Below, one piece after another: positions 63,732 through 64,000 of a stretch of 64,000 nucleotides of DNA (position 1 is the stretch's first letter; every line of letters starts with the position of its first letter). The notes beneath the pieces are model-generated. The model was not told the DNA's origin. It worked only from the letters and a program-made list of their open reading frames with translations, and ran no database searches. The DNA is from Elusimicrobiota bacterium. Its GTDB lineage: Bacteria; Elusimicrobiota; Elusimicrobia; UBA1565; UBA9628. A program made the translations under genes and the position numbers. The stretch is from NCBI GenBank assembly GCA_016218575.1, contig JACRDN010000016.1:62001-126000 (forward strand). Reading direction: 5' to 3'.

Positions 63732-64000
63732 CAGGGCTTGCGCCCGCGCACGATCAAGTTGGGCGTGAGGAGGCACTCGCCATGCGCGTAAGATTCGGCG
63801 AAAAGGTAAGCCTTGAGCGCAATCTTGAACAAATTCCAGAGGATCACCCTCGCGGCGCTTCTGACTCCGGTGACCACCGGCTCCTCGGGGGAAATTTCCA
63901 CGTCCGCGAAATCCGCGGCCGCCATCAGCTGCCAGGCGCTGGATTTGGTGAAGGAAATCTCATGGGTAAGATCCCCGTAGCGCAGCCGCCCCGCGAAAAG
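63731..64000 (-). CDS. Class I SAM-dependent methyltransferase, C-terminal part (gene cut by window end)
   Basis: The frame is open to the window edge and encodes 89 residues. RLRYGDLTHEISFTKSSAWQ followed by ADFADVEISPEEP is the C-terminal block of class I methyltransferases found in glycan clusters; AARVILWNLFKIALKAYLFAE and LTPNLIVRGRKP finish it. The SAM-binding motifs would lie to the right of the window. Identification is from the tail only. Its stop overlaps the next start (TGATG). Confidence 0.7.
   Translation of the reverse strand, partial: LFAGRLRYGDLTHEISFTKSSAWQLMAAADFADVEISPEEPVVTGVRSAARVILWNLFKIALKAYLFAESYAHGECLLTPNLIVRGRKP

Noticed and set aside
1-64000. tRNA, rRNA, CRISPR arrays and insertion sequences
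   Set aside because: I looked for cloverleaf-like segments, spaced direct repeats and transposase motifs by eye and saw none; a small tRNA could still be missed.

Overview
The window is about 64 kb of high-GC (roughly two thirds G+C), gene-dense bacterial DNA. It has no rRNA, recognisable tRNA, CRISPR array, insertion sequence or phage gene. Most of it encodes an envelope-glycan factory: dolichyl-phosphate-mannose-synthase-like and other GT2 transferases, GT4 and GT9 transferases, several GT-C (PMT/ArnT-like) multispanning transferases, a WecA/MraY-like phosphosugar transferase, an O-antigen ligase/polymerase with TPRs, a Wzx-type flippase, four DegT-type aminotransferase-fold enzymes and a complete GDP-D-glycero-alpha-D-manno-heptose set (gmhA, hddA, gmhB, hddC). 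This suggests a Gram-negative-type envelope. Long secreted hypothetical proteins, the glycan gene mix and leaderless starts would fit a high-GC Elusimicrobiota-like or similar deep-branching bacterium, but no marker gene here proves it; the taxonomy is an inference.

Layout, left to right. 1-4364 (+): the end of mutL, a compact promoter-plus-hairpin element, a fragment of a CopG-type antitoxin, then a coupled SDR / acetoacetate-decarboxylase-like / FAD-oxidoreductase operon. 4369-8099 (-): queE, queC, a DEDDh exonuclease and a CPBP membrane protease whose signal peptide lies in another frame. 8156-16041 (-): a seven-gene glycan operon. 16097-17860 (+): an ABC exporter. 17882-24674 (-): the heptose operon, followed downstream by a decayed VOC gene, a cupin and a RelE-type toxin-antitoxin module with its own palindromic operator. 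24795-32141: secreted proteins of unknown function with lower GC, plus gmhB, a GT2 and a Dph6-like ATPase. 32117-48932 (-): a twelve-gene, almost gapless superoperon that makes, modifies and polymerises a glycan and ends in a pair of exported TldD-family proteins, one with an intact zinc site and one without. 48963-58167: a YfhO-like protein, a GT9, MarC, an FkbM methyltransferase, an aminotransferase, a ChaN/TIKI-like protein and a large secreted protein. 58162-64000 (-): AsnB, flippase, GT4, GT2 and the end of a methyltransferase.

Two sequence-wide patterns stand out. First, most lead genes carry a clear -10 box 5 to 12 bases before the start codon, so their mRNAs should be leaderless or nearly so, while downstream genes start inside the stop codon of the gene before them (ATGA or GTGA overlaps, more than twenty cases). 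Second, many genes contain a perfect inverted repeat (arms of 11 to 22 bp, loops of 2 to 5 bases) inside the coding sequence, each with a different sequence. Other oddities: frame breaks at T-runs in two exported proteins, a palindromic AGTATACT that can serve as -10 box for two divergent genes, and a DegT enzyme with His in place of the PLP lysine.
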